From CAYNWT01 sp964450955 (GTDB taxonomy: Bacteria; Planctomycetota; Planctomycetia; Planctomycetales; Planctomycetaceae): a stretch of DNA of 64,000 nucleotides. The first letter of the stretch is position 1, and each line of letters begins with the position of its first letter. The translations under genes were made by a program, and so were the position numbers. Below, one piece after another: positions 9,239 through 17,457 of the stretch. The stretch covers positions 1 to 64,000 of the forward strand of contig CAYVFI010000021.1 in assembly GCA_964450955.1 (NCBI GenBank). The letters run 5' to 3'. The notes beneath the pieces were generated by a model. That model was not told the origin of the DNA and did no database searches. It saw only the letters and a list, made by a program, of their open reading frames with translations.

Positions 9239-10345
9239 TTAGCTTTCAACTACGGGTAGCTCACGAGCCCGCTTGCGGTTCTCCATTTGGACCAGTTGGC
9301 CGCAAGCTGCGGCGATGTCGTGGCCCAGTGAATAGCGCACTGTGGTTTTGATTCCTGCTTGTTTAAGCCGTTGTGCAAAGTTGGTGATGTCTTCGGGATC
9401 AGTCGGTTCCAGATGGCTGGCTGTTTCCACGAAGTTGAATGGGATCAGGTTGACATGGACCTGTAGCCCATGCACCCACTGCAACAACGCCTCTACGTCG
9501 GCGGCAGTGTCATTGACGTCTTTCAACATCAGGTACTCAAGCATCACTTGGCGATCATAAACCTGATTCAACTCGGTCACAGCCGCTTTGAGTGTTGCGA
9601 GATCGAAGGTCTTTGCCAGTGGGATAATCGATTCTCTAACTGACTGCCTTGCACTGTGCAGACTTAGAGCAAGATTCACTTTCGGAAATCGTTCTGCCAG
9701 TCGGCACATGGCGTCCGGAATGCCAACCGTCGAGATAAGCAAGCTACCTGGGCTGCGAGCCAACCCGTTGGGGGCGATCAAAGCGTCCAACGCGTCGTGC
9801 AGGTTTTGTTCGTTATGAAACGGTTCGCCCATGCCCATGAAGACGATGTTTCGAAAGCTGCGTCCTTCCGCCTCCAGCATTTGTCCGGCCTGGACGACCT
9901 GATCAAGAATTTCCGCGGAAGTCAGGCTGCGAGCGATACCCATTTTGCCTGTCGCGCAAAAGTCACAGGCGGCCGCACAGCCTACCTGGCTGGAAACGCA
10001 CAGCGTGGTTCGTCCGCTGGCGATTCGCAAAATTACGGTCTCCAGCAGCAAGCCTTGTTCGTTTTGGAACAGCAGCTTTGTGGCGCCGTCAATTTCAGAA
10101 TTAAAACAGGAGTGCAGCTTCAGGCAGTGAAGTTTAAGTTCATCGGCGTTCGGGATGCCTGCGACAGATTCGGCATCTGAAAAGAACCGCCGCAGCAGCC
10201 GTTTGCGAACCAGCTGAATTCGCGCAGGGTCCAGCCGTTGAGCTTTCCGGAATTGCTCCAGCTGGTGTTCGTCGTGAATATCGATCACGTCGTTTTCTCG
10301 GTAGCCAAACTGATCTCCTGCCTGCGACGATTCGCCCCTATCCAA
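9239..10345 (-). CDS. RlmN/Cfr-family radical SAM RNA methyltransferase
   Basis: A radical SAM protein with the CxxxCxxC cluster motif (CAAACDFC, about residues 122-129), preceded by VSSQVG and followed by the family's GMGEPF motif and a late cysteine in HDIAAACGQL. These belong to the RlmN/Cfr family, which methylates A2503 of 23S rRNA. The first 75 residues do not look like the usual RlmN N-terminal domain, so assignment to RlmN rather than a paralogous branch is uncertain. The start is also uncertain: the longest frame uses TTG at 10345 and overlaps the DUF1501 stop by eight bases, while a GTG at 10288 gives 349 residues. It closes the operon begun by the PSD1 gene. Confidence 0.82.
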   Translation of the reverse strand: MDRGESSQAGDQFGYRENDVIDIHDEHQLEQFRKAQRLDPARIQLVRKRLLRRFFSDAESVAGIPNADELKLHCLKLHSCFNSEIDGATKLLFQNEQGLLLETVILRIASGRTTLCVSSQVGCAAACDFCATGKMGIARSLTSAEILDQVVQAGQMLEAEGRSFRNIVFMGMGEPFHNEQNLHDALDALIAPNGLARSPGSLLISTVGIPDAMCRLAERFPKVNLALSLHSARQSVRESIIPLAKTFDLATLKAAVTELNQVYDRQVMLEYLMLKDVNDTAADVEALLQWVHGLQVHVNLIPFNFVETASHLEPTDPEDITNFAQRLKQAGIKTTVRYSLGHDIAAACGQLVQMENRKRARELPVVES

Positions 10346-11732
10346 GGATGTCGTGAACCACCCGCGCGTCCTCGACGCCCGTTAGCTTCATGTCCAGGCC
10401 CTGATACTTGACTGACAGCCGGTTGTGGTTGAGCCCCAGCATGTGCAGCATCGTGGCGTGCAGGTCACGAACATGGACCACGTTCTCAACGGACGCGTAG
10501 CCAAGTTCATCAGTCTCACCGTAAGTGGTTCCGCCTTTGATTCCACCGCCAGCCATCCACATGCTGAAGCCCTTAATGTGGTGATCACGGCCGGCTCCAC
10601 CCTTGCCCTGAAACATTGGCGTGCGACCGAACTCACCGCCCCAGATGATGAGCGTTTCATCAAGCATCCCGCGCTGTTTGAGATCCTGAACCAGAGCCCA
10701 CGTCGGCTGATCCGTCAGTCCGCAGCAGATATTCATGTACTTCTCGAGCCCGCCATGGTGGTCCCAGCCGCGGTGGTAAAGCTGAATGAACCGCACGCCA
10801 CGTTCAGCCAGTCGCCGAGCCTGTAAGCAGTTCGATGCGTAAGACCCATCCCCCGGAGTCGCACCATACATATCCAGTACATGCTTTGGTTCGTCCGACA
10901 TGTCGACCAGTTCCGGCACCGACATTTGCATGCGAAACGCCATCTCGTACGCGGCGATGCGTGTGTCAATTTCAGGGTTGCGCAACGTCACGTTCCGATG
11001 TTCGTTCATCGCGCGGATGGAATCGATGAGCTTGCGTTGCTGTTTCACAGACACGCCCGGAGGGTTCTGTAGATAATGAACCGGTGAGCCCGTCGAGTTG
11101 AATTCAACACCCTGAAATCGCCCCGGCAGGAACCCGGAATCCCATTGTCGCGACGCGATTGGTTGCGGGTTCCGACCGCCAACGCTGGTCATGACAACAA
11201 AACCTGGCAGGTTGTTGGTTTCGCTTCCCAAACCATACGTGACCCAAGACCCCATCGATGGTCGGCCGCTAATCGCGGTTCCCGTATTCATAAACGTGTG
11301 AGCCGGGTCGTGATTGATTTGCTCAGTCACCATCGACTTGATGACGCAGATGTCGTCCGCCATCTTCCGGTGCCACGGCAGAAAGTCGCTGACCATCAAC
11401 CCACTATCGCCGCTCGGTCGGAACCGCGTGAGCGGCCCGAGGCACTTGAGCTTCTGCCCCTGAAGCTGCGCAATGGGTTGGCCTTTGGTGAATGACGCCG
11501 GCATCGGTTGCCCGTCCATTCGTTCGAGCTTTGGTTTGTAGTCGAACGTTTCCAGATGCGATGGGCCACCTGCCATGCACAGGAAGATGACTCGTTTCAC
11601 TCGGGCCGGGAGTTTGGGCGTGAGATCACCGACGGTCGCGCGTGCGTCACTCGTCAACATGGAACCCAGGGCTGCCGCTCCGATGCCAACGCCGGTTTGG
11701 TCGAGGAATGTTCTTCGGTTGATGCTGTTCAT
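10338..11732 (-). CDS. DUF1501 (sulfatase-like) secreted protein
   Basis: A 464-residue DUF1501 protein. It starts at ATG 11732 with a twin-arginine type leader (NRRTFLDQTG followed by an Ala/Gly stretch), so it is probably exported folded through Tat. Family-typical segments include FLCMAGGPSHLETFDYKP near residue 45, WDHHGG near 325 and GGEFGRTP near 370. DUF1501 proteins belong to the alkaline-phosphatase/sulfatase fold superfamily and in planctomycetes almost always accompany a PSD1 cytochrome-like gene, as here. The substrate is unknown. It is 58 bp from the small membrane protein gene upstream and overlaps the radical SAM gene downstream. Confidence 0.92.
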   Translation of the reverse strand: MNSINRRTFLDQTGVGIGAAALGSMLTSDARATVGDLTPKLPARVKRVIFLCMAGGPSHLETFDYKPKLERMDGQPMPASFTKGQPIAQLQGQKLKCLGPLTRFRPSGDSGLMVSDFLPWHRKMADDICVIKSMVTEQINHDPAHTFMNTGTAISGRPSMGSWVTYGLGSETNNLPGFVVMTSVGGRNPQPIASRQWDSGFLPGRFQGVEFNSTGSPVHYLQNPPGVSVKQQRKLIDSIRAMNEHRNVTLRNPEIDTRIAAYEMAFRMQMSVPELVDMSDEPKHVLDMYGATPGDGSYASNCLQARRLAERGVRFIQLYHRGWDHHGGLEKYMNICCGLTDQPTWALVQDLKQRGMLDETLIIWGGEFGRTPMFQGKGGAGRDHHIKGFSMWMAGGGIKGGTTYGETDELGYASVENVVHVRDLHATMLHMLGLNHNRLSVKYQGLDMKLTGVEDARVVHDILG

Positions 11733-11790
11733 GCTCTCGCTCTGTTTTAGTGCGGCCAGTTCCCGGCACAAGACGGTTCGCCGCCAAACA

Positions 11791-12321
11791 TCACACTGTG
11801 AGATCAATGTTCCAGCCAGTCCAGGCCAGACTCGCCAGCAGCCCGAGCGTTCCCAAAACGCCTCCGAGCACTAACGGGCGAGTCCAAACCAATGTACTGC
11901 TGCTACTCAGGTACTCATTGGCGACGGCGAAACAGACGGTGAGCACGAACCACGTCAGCACAACACGTTTGATTGAGCCCGTAGTGCATATTGTCCAGAA
12001 GGCAGGACCGGTCCATCCCAGGAATGCGCTGACCGCAAAGAGAACGCACTGTGCAACGACGCCGAACGTAGCTGCCCAGGGGATCCTGGAGCGAACATTT
12101 CCGGACGTCCCAAACTGTGTGAGTAGTACGGCCGCTGATGCCAGAAACACCAGCACACTGACGCTCACTACTCCGAAATAGGCGAGGAAGTTTTGATCTA
12201 CGAATGCCTTCACTGCGTCGCGTTTGCTCTTGAGCATGTGTCCACGATCGACCAACGAGACCACCACAGCCCCGAGCACACCGGGCAGGCTCATTAGGAA
12301 TAGAATTAGTGTTGGTTTCAT
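11791..12321 (-). CDS. Small integral membrane protein, 176 aa, unknown function
   Basis: Four or five hydrophobic helices (about residues 3-22, 43-63, 80-100, 110-130 and 145-168) make this an inner-membrane protein. I recognise no family. I prefer ATG 12321, which places the first helix at the N-terminus; an ATG at 12342 would add seven residues. It lies between the PSD1 gene (73 bp) and the DUF1501 gene on the same strand and is probably co-transcribed with them. Confidence 0.75.
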   Translation of the reverse strand: MKPTLILFLMSLPGVLGAVVVSLVDRGHMLKSKRDAVKAFVDQNFLAYFGVVSVSVLVFLASAAVLLTQFGTSGNVRSRIPWAATFGVVAQCVLFAVSAFLGWTGPAFWTICTTGSIKRVVLTWFVLTVCFAVANEYLSSSSTLVWTRPLVLGGVLGTLGLLASLAWTGWNIDLTV

Positions 12322-12394
12322 GGAATCGCCGTCTGATGACATCAGCTATGAAACAAGTTCCACAGTTCGATGCGATAGAGCAGAGGGACGCGGT

Positions 12395-14701
12395 TCAGTT
12401 CCGAGTAATCACTTCATCCAGGTTAAGAATCAAACGTGCGATGGTGAACCACTTGGTTTCGTTTTGTTGTTCATCGACGAGTTGTTTGAGCAATCGCAGT
12501 TCGCTTTGGTCTGGCTTGCGTGAACATGCCAGCTGCATCGCAACCTTAATTCGTTCTTCATCGGTTTCTCCAGCAGCTTCGATTCGCTTCGCGAACACTC
12601 TCGCTGCCGCAACAAACGACGGATCATTCAACATTGTCAGCGCCGCCAGCGGTGTATTACTGCGAGGTCGTTCAGCGGTGCATTCCTCCCGTGTCGGCGC
12701 GTCGAAGGCTTTTAGCATTGGATGCAGGAACTGGCGCTGCCAGTGCACGTACAGCCCGCGCCGCCACTGGCGATCGTCGGTGTGAGCCTTGTACTTTCGC
12801 GTTGGGAAGTTCAAGTGCCGGTAGTAGCCGGCAGGCTGCGGTGGTTTGACGCTGGGGCCGCCGACGGTTCGGTCAAGTAGCCCGGAGATGGCCAGGACGG
12901 AATCACGAACCGATTCTGCTGGAAGTCGAAACGTCGACTGCCGAGCGAACAGACTGTTGGTTGGGTCCTTCTCACGCAGTTCGTCAGTCCATGTGGATGA
13001 CTGCCGGTACGTACGGCTCATGACGATCAGCTTGAGCAGCTTGCGAATGTTCCAGTCGTTTTCGGCGAACTCAATGGCAAGTCGATCGAGCAGTTCCGGG
13101 TGATCGGGGGCGAAGCCCTGGCCGCCGAAGTCGTCCAGCGAACGTGATAATCCGCGCCCGAACAGCAAGTACCAGAATCGGTTCGCGAACACGCGAGCAG
13201 TAAGCAGACCGTTGCCGTTTTCCACGTCAGTGAACCAGTTGGCAAGGTCCAGACGAGTGCGGCGTACACCGTAGGTCAGGCTGTGCCTGACGGACGCGTT
13301 GGGTCCGGAACTTCTTTGCGCAGTTTCGTCAGGCACAGCCTGGCCTACGGCTTGGAACGCCGGCCACGCCGGTTGCACAATCGAGCCGGTTTCGTCCAGC
13401 CAGTCACCTCGCGGGAGGACTCGCATCGTGCGAGGCTTCGTGGAGACAGTGATCATCGTGCGGCGAGCAGACTTCTTCAGTGATTCGATTTGCTTTTTCA
13501 GTTCGACGCTGCGGGACTTTTTCTTGTTGGATTTGAGTTCGCTTTCGAGCTTGGCCAGTTGTTCGCGTTCACGCCTGGAGTGAACCGTAATCTCGGGCGG
13601 GCGTTTTGTGGGCAGGCTGTTGGTTCCTGACTTGAAGTGCTTCGCTTCGTCTACATCTGCAAAGAACGCGGCCAGCGAGTAGAAGTCCTTTGCTGTGTAC
13701 GGGTCGTACTTGTGGTCGTGGCACTGAGCACACCCCACGGTGGCTCCCATCCAAACGACTGAGACGTTGCGAACACGGTCCGCTGCGTAGATGGCCAGGT
13801 ATTCCTTCGGTTGTAGTCCGCCTTCGTGAGTGGTTTGCAGTAGTCGGTTGTAGCCGGTGGCGATTTTTTGATCGACAGTCGGGTTGTGCAGCAAATCGCC
13901 CGCCAGTTGTTCTCGAGTGAACTGGTCGAACGGCATGTTGTCCGCGAATGCATCGATGACCCAGTCGCGATATGGCGTGATGTTGTGGTCCTGATCGCCG
14001 TGGTAGCCGACGGTGTCTGCGAAGCGAACCAAATCCAGCCAGTATGCCGAAAGGTGTTCAGCGTGTGCGGTTGTGGCCAGTAGTCGGTCCACGGTGCGTT
14101 CAAGGTTTTCGGTTGATGGGTCGCTAACGAACGCAGCAGCTTCTTCTCGCGAGGGCGGCAGTCCTGTGAGGTCGAGGTAAAGCCTGCGGATGAGGGTGGC
14201 TGGGACAGCATCGGGTGAAGGCGTGATGTCTTCGGATTCCAGTCGAGCCAGAATGAAGTTGTCGATCCAGTTGGCCGACCAATCGGATCGCTTCGGCTTC
14301 GGCGCCTGATGTGGTTCTGGTTTGACATAAGCCCAATGCGGTTTGAACTCAGCGCCGGCATTAATCCATCGCCGCAGGATATCAATCTCATCCGCGTTCA
14401 ATGGCTTCCCAAGGTGCGGCGGCGGCATCACGACATCCGGGTCCTCCGACGTAATCCGCTTCATGAGTTCGCTAAGCTTCGCGTTTCCCGATGCAATGAC
14501 CTGGTATCCATCCCGGTCGCGCGTTGCGCTGGATTCGTCGTCCAGCCTGAGGTCCGCTTCGCGTTGGTTCTCATCCGGACCGTGGCAGGAGATACAACGA
14601 TCGGAAAGCAGCGGGCGAACATCGCGATTGAAGTCCGGAACCTGATCGTCCGCCGAGACCGGCGCCGCAAACGTTGCGATGAGAAGCAGCAATCGATTCA
14701 C
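12395..14701 (-). CDS. PSD1 / DUF1549-DUF1553 protein with planctomycete cytochrome c motif
   Basis: A large exported protein of about 768 residues. After a hydrophobic leader comes the planctomycete-type haem motif CISCHG (residues 36-40), then DUF1549 and, in the C-terminal half, DUF1553 (for example LARWLT-like LDLANWFTD and RVFANRFWYLLFGRG). The family is tied to DUF1501 partners; its biochemical role is not established. I choose GTG 14701 because it gives a clean signal peptide and lies 25 bp after the preceding Uma2 relic; an ATG at 14791 is possible but adds a charged, unlike-family N-terminus. About 27 residues just before LDLANW are translated from a palindromic repeat (13269-13350) that family members normally lack. 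Confidence 0.88.
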   Translation of the reverse strand: MNRLLLLIATFAAPVSADDQVPDFNRDVRPLLSDRCISCHGPDENQREADLRLDDESSATRDRDGYQVIASGNAKLSELMKRITSEDPDVVMPPPHLGKPLNADEIDILRRWINAGAEFKPHWAYVKPEPHQAPKPKRSDWSANWIDNFILARLESEDITPSPDAVPATLIRRLYLDLTGLPPSREEAAAFVSDPSTENLERTVDRLLATTAHAEHLSAYWLDLVRFADTVGYHGDQDHNITPYRDWVIDAFADNMPFDQFTREQLAGDLLHNPTVDQKIATGYNRLLQTTHEGGLQPKEYLAIYAADRVRNVSVVWMGATVGCAQCHDHKYDPYTAKDFYSLAAFFADVDEAKHFKSGTNSLPTKRPPEITVHSRREREQLAKLESELKSNKKKSRSVELKKQIESLKKSARRTMITVSTKPRTMRVLPRGDWLDETGSIVQPAWPAFQAVGQAVPDETAQRSSGPNASVRHSLTYGVRRTRLDLANWFTDVENGNGLLTARVFANRFWYLLFGRGLSRSLDDFGGQGFAPDHPELLDRLAIEFAENDWNIRKLLKLIVMSRTYRQSSTWTDELREKDPTNSLFARQSTFRLPAESVRDSVLAISGLLDRTVGGPSVKPPQPAGYYRHLNFPTRKYKAHTDDRQWRRGLYVHWQRQFLHPMLKAFDAPTREECTAERPRSNTPLAALTMLNDPSFVAAARVFAKRIEAAGETDEERIKVAMQLACSRKPDQSELRLLKQLVDEQQNETKWFTIARLILNLDEVITRN
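13269..13350. repeat. Palindromic element inserted in frame in the PSD1 gene
   Basis: Two 24-base arms (13269-13292 and 13327-13350) are inverted repeats with 23 of 24 matches; the one difference still allows a G:U pair. A 34-base loop separates them. The core of each arm is CAGGCTGTGCCTGACG or its complement. The element keeps the reading frame open and is translated as AVGQAVPDE ... SVRHSLTYG. Confidence 0.9.
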
Positions 14702-14726
14702 AAGATGGCTCGCAGCAGAATACTTG

Positions 14727-15119
14727 TTACCAGATCTTCGTAAGGTCCACTGTGATGGCACCTGCGCCAACCTGAAGCTCAATGGAGTCATTCACCGGTG
14801 ACGCCTGTTCGTAAAGCCCATCGCTCATTCGCAGCGCTGTCACACTATTCGCGTCAGGATCGACAATCCAGTAGTTCGGCACACCGGCTTGTTCGTACAA
14901 ACGGCGCTCGCCGAGCACTTCATGGCCTGCCGGGCCAGGGTGCCGATGGAGTTCCGTTTGGAGAGCGGAGCTGACTCTGTGATGTCCTGGAACCGGTGAA
15001 ACATTCATGACGTGCCGCCCGTTGATGATCTCATGACGATTGCCGTCGTCCGGGAACAGAATCAGATCGTCGTACGTGAGTTTGACTCGCGGTTCGGCTT
15101 GTTCATGTGAGACTGACAT
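14727..15119 (-). pseudogene. Uma2-family (DUF820) nuclease-like gene with internal deletion
   Basis: The 130-codon frame opens like a Uma2 protein (KLTYDDLILFPDDGNRHEII, then VSPVPGHHRVS) and closes like one (RRLYEQAGVPNYWIVDPD, then a beta-rich tail). Between them about 60 residues that normally hold the core of the PD-(D/E)XK-like fold, the QPDL segment and the EILSPST motif are reduced to a short, unrelated-looking linker (LHRHPGPAGHEVLGE). I therefore call it a relic created by in-frame deletion, although it could still be translated. ATG 15119 is chosen over a longer upstream start, because the first 47 codons of the extension have no family similarity and run across the terminator region of the MFS gene. 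Confidence 0.65.
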
Positions 15120-15197
15120 TCGCGTATCCTGCGTGCGGCGGATGGAATTGTACGACTTGTGCTGATGGTGTTCGAGGTGAAGCTTTGAGAAAGGAAA

Positions 15198-15223
15198 ACA
15201 GCCGCCCGAACCCGGGCGGCTGT
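15198..15223 (-). terminator. Rho-independent terminator of the MFS gene
   Basis: An 11-bp perfect GC-rich stem (CAGCCGCCCG / CGGGCGGCTG plus an A:T pair) with an AACC loop lies 64 bp beyond the MFS stop. On the minus strand it runs into TTTTCCTTTC. Confidence 0.85.
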
Positions 15224-15286
15224 CGTCAGATCTGCATCGCGAGTCAGGTACGCGGCGCATTGTTGTTTAAGCGATAGGAGGCTGAA

Positions 15287-16798
15287 CTAGCTTTCCTGTT
15301 TCTTCGGCGAGAAGCCGACCAGTAGGATGAAATACAGCACAGCCATCGTCAACGGCACCAGAGCGGTCACCCGAATAGCCATTCGCGATCCGTGCAATGT
15401 TGCATCCAGGACCGGCTGTTTATCTGTAGCGGCGAAGTCCTTGTTGTCCTGCCACCAGTCGTACTGATCTTTCAAACCCTTGAAGCCGTCTTCGTTGATG
15501 GCTTCACCGGCGATAGCGACATCGCTCTCGATAGCCTTGCCATCGTCGCCGATCATTCCCGCTTTCGCGCCGTCAATTCCGGTAATGGCTGGGAAGACCA
15601 GAAACTTGTTTTCGTTGTTTGCTTTTACCCGAGCGAAGCTCTCAGGTGAGTTCTCCTGGATGTACTGGGATGCGAAGTAGTCTTGCTTGTATCCAATGCC
15701 TGGACCACCCAGCATTCCCGCCGACATCATGCCTGCGAAGCCCATCAAGGCCATTGCTACCGTGGCACTTTGAGGGAACCGCTCGCCGACAACCCCCAGC
15801 ATTGTTGGCCACAGGAATGTCTTGCCAATTCCGTAGATGGTCGCAGCGAGAATCATGAAGCCGATGCCTTCACCAATGCTAATCAGGTACAGCCCAAGTG
15901 CACCAATCAAAGCGCTGGCCAGCAGCAAGCCAAGTGAGGAGATCTTGTGGACAATAGGGCCAGCGAAGAAACGTAGCGCAGTCATCAATAGCGAAGTGTA
16001 GATGAAGAGCGCCGTGCCGTAGCTATCGTTCGCAAGAATCGTTCCAGTGATCTTGTTGATCCAGCTGTCGGTTCCCAGTTCCACATAGCCGACCAATGCG
16101 TGCGCGATCAGCAGGATGATGAATGTAGGGCCGATTAGTTTTACAAACATCCCGCCGTACGAGATGTCACCTGACTGCGCGTCGGTCTTGGGGAACTTCT
16201 CCTTCAACGCAATGAACCCATAAGCAAGGGTTGGGATAAGGAACGTGGCCATGAGAATCTCCCAGCCGACGCTTCCTTTCAGGAACACAATCAAACCACC
16301 AATAACAAGTCCGGCCGGCCAGCCCGCATGCAGGATGTTGAGGTAGTGAGTTTTTTGGTTCGGATAACACGCGGCCGTTAGCGGGTTAATCACCGCCTCG
16401 CAGATTCCGTTTCCAATGGCAAACACAAACATCGACCAATAGAGCAGGTCGTAAACGGCTTCTTTCCCAGCGGAGTTGAACACCGGTGTCGCGGAGAACA
16501 GCATGACAGCGGAGATGACATGGCAGACCAATGCAATCAGCATGAGCGGTTTGTAACCGATGTAGTCGATCAACAGTCCCGCGAGCAGAATGACAACCCC
16601 GAATCCAACCAGACCACCACCGGTGATCTGCCCGAGTTCGGTCATAGTAAAACCGTACTTGTTTGACCAAATATCCAACAGGCCGCCACGGACAGCAAAG
16701 CCAATCCCAGCTGCAATAAGCGTCAGGAAACCTGCAGTCAGGAGCTTTTTCCGGTTCTCAAGCACGCCTGGTTCCGAGGCGCTCGCAGCTTCACTCAT
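15287..16798 (-). CDS. Major facilitator superfamily transporter
   Basis: A 503-residue membrane protein with about 12 helices in two halves and a longer periplasmic or cytoplasmic loop (about residues 395-455) before the last pair. Features such as GFGVVILLAGLLIDYIGYKPLM after helix 2 resemble the MFS A-motif region. The distribution of glycine in helices and the MGNGICEAVINP-like segment near residue 130 suggest a sugar or nucleoside type MFS carrier, but the substrate is not known. ATG 16798 is favoured over an upstream TTG because GGAGAG lies at the right distance in front of it. The unit ends at a strong terminator. Confidence 0.85.
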   Translation of the reverse strand: MSEAASASEPGVLENRKKLLTAGFLTLIAAGIGFAVRGGLLDIWSNKYGFTMTELGQITGGGLVGFGVVILLAGLLIDYIGYKPLMLIALVCHVISAVMLFSATPVFNSAGKEAVYDLLYWSMFVFAIGNGICEAVINPLTAACYPNQKTHYLNILHAGWPAGLVIGGLIVFLKGSVGWEILMATFLIPTLAYGFIALKEKFPKTDAQSGDISYGGMFVKLIGPTFIILLIAHALVGYVELGTDSWINKITGTILANDSYGTALFIYTSLLMTALRFFAGPIVHKISSLGLLLASALIGALGLYLISIGEGIGFMILAATIYGIGKTFLWPTMLGVVGERFPQSATVAMALMGFAGMMSAGMLGGPGIGYKQDYFASQYIQENSPESFARVKANNENKFLVFPAITGIDGAKAGMIGDDGKAIESDVAIAGEAINEDGFKGLKDQYDWWQDNKDFAATDKQPVLDATLHGSRMAIRVTALVPLTMAVLYFILLVGFSPKKQES

Positions 16799-16926
16799 TG
16801 GTCTCTCCGTCAAGGTGTGTCCCGGTATCCGGGTCTAAGGCTGGGTAAACCACGTATGGTACCGCTGGCGGAGAGCAATTCCAACCACATCGATTTGTCG
16901 CCAGGTTGGATCAGGAATCACTGGCG

Positions 16927-17169
16927 TTAATCGGCTACAGGCTCGCTCGCGTCGGAAGGCTCAAGCTCTTCGGCTTCCGAATCGAATTCACGCTTCCGCT
17001 TTCGTCGCGGACTGAAGGGTGTCATCAACCGCCAGTAAGTCTTGAAGCAATGGGGACAATAGTGCGGACGATGGAGCAGCAGCAGAAGAAACCACTGAAG
17101 CCCGCGGAAGCTGTTGCGGACAAGGTTCTCGCTGCAGAAATTACATCTCCAGATCGATCGCTTTGCCAT
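16927..17169 (-). CDS. Small zinc-ribbon protein, 80 aa
   Basis: Two CxxC pairs (C9/C12 and C38/C41) are separated by a Leu-rich stretch (residues 24-32), as in a compact zinc ribbon. The tail is basic (RRKRKR) and then acidic. No signal peptide. ATG 17169 puts the first cysteine pair at the usual N-terminal distance; upstream codons to 17301 look non-coding. Function is unknown; an RNA- or DNA-binding or redox-sensing role would be guesswork. Confidence 0.7.
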   Translation of the reverse strand: MAKRSIWRCNFCSENLVRNSFRGLQWFLLLLLHRPHYCPHCFKTYWRLMTPFSPRRKRKREFDSEAEELEPSDASEPVAD

Positions 17170-17425
17170 GAATGTTGGGACCGCCTGGGGTGCTTGGGGT
17201 GGTGACCTGTACCTTTGATTGTTGCACGGGTGTGGAGCATCGCAATACCGATTTCTCCCAAGGCACGGGTTTCGTGGCAGGGGAGTTCCGATTGGGAGCA
17301 CATTGTGTCCCCTTTGCCCAGTCGAAGGTTTAGAAGTTCACATAGCGTAGCTTAGAGCATTGGCGTCAAATGCGACTCCGAATAGGGGGCATGGTGACAA
17401 CAGGCGGTCAAGCAAATCCTATCCC

Positions 17426-17445
17426 AACCTCTCCCACAAATGGGC
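17426..17445. repeat. Dispersed repeat fragment, copy 1
   Basis: ACCTCTCCCACAAATGGGC here and the complement of 20160-20178 agree at 18 of 19 bases. The two copies flank the MFS/spermidine-synthase fusion gene in opposite orientation. Confidence 0.6.
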
Positions 17446-17457
17446 TAAGTGACCTGT

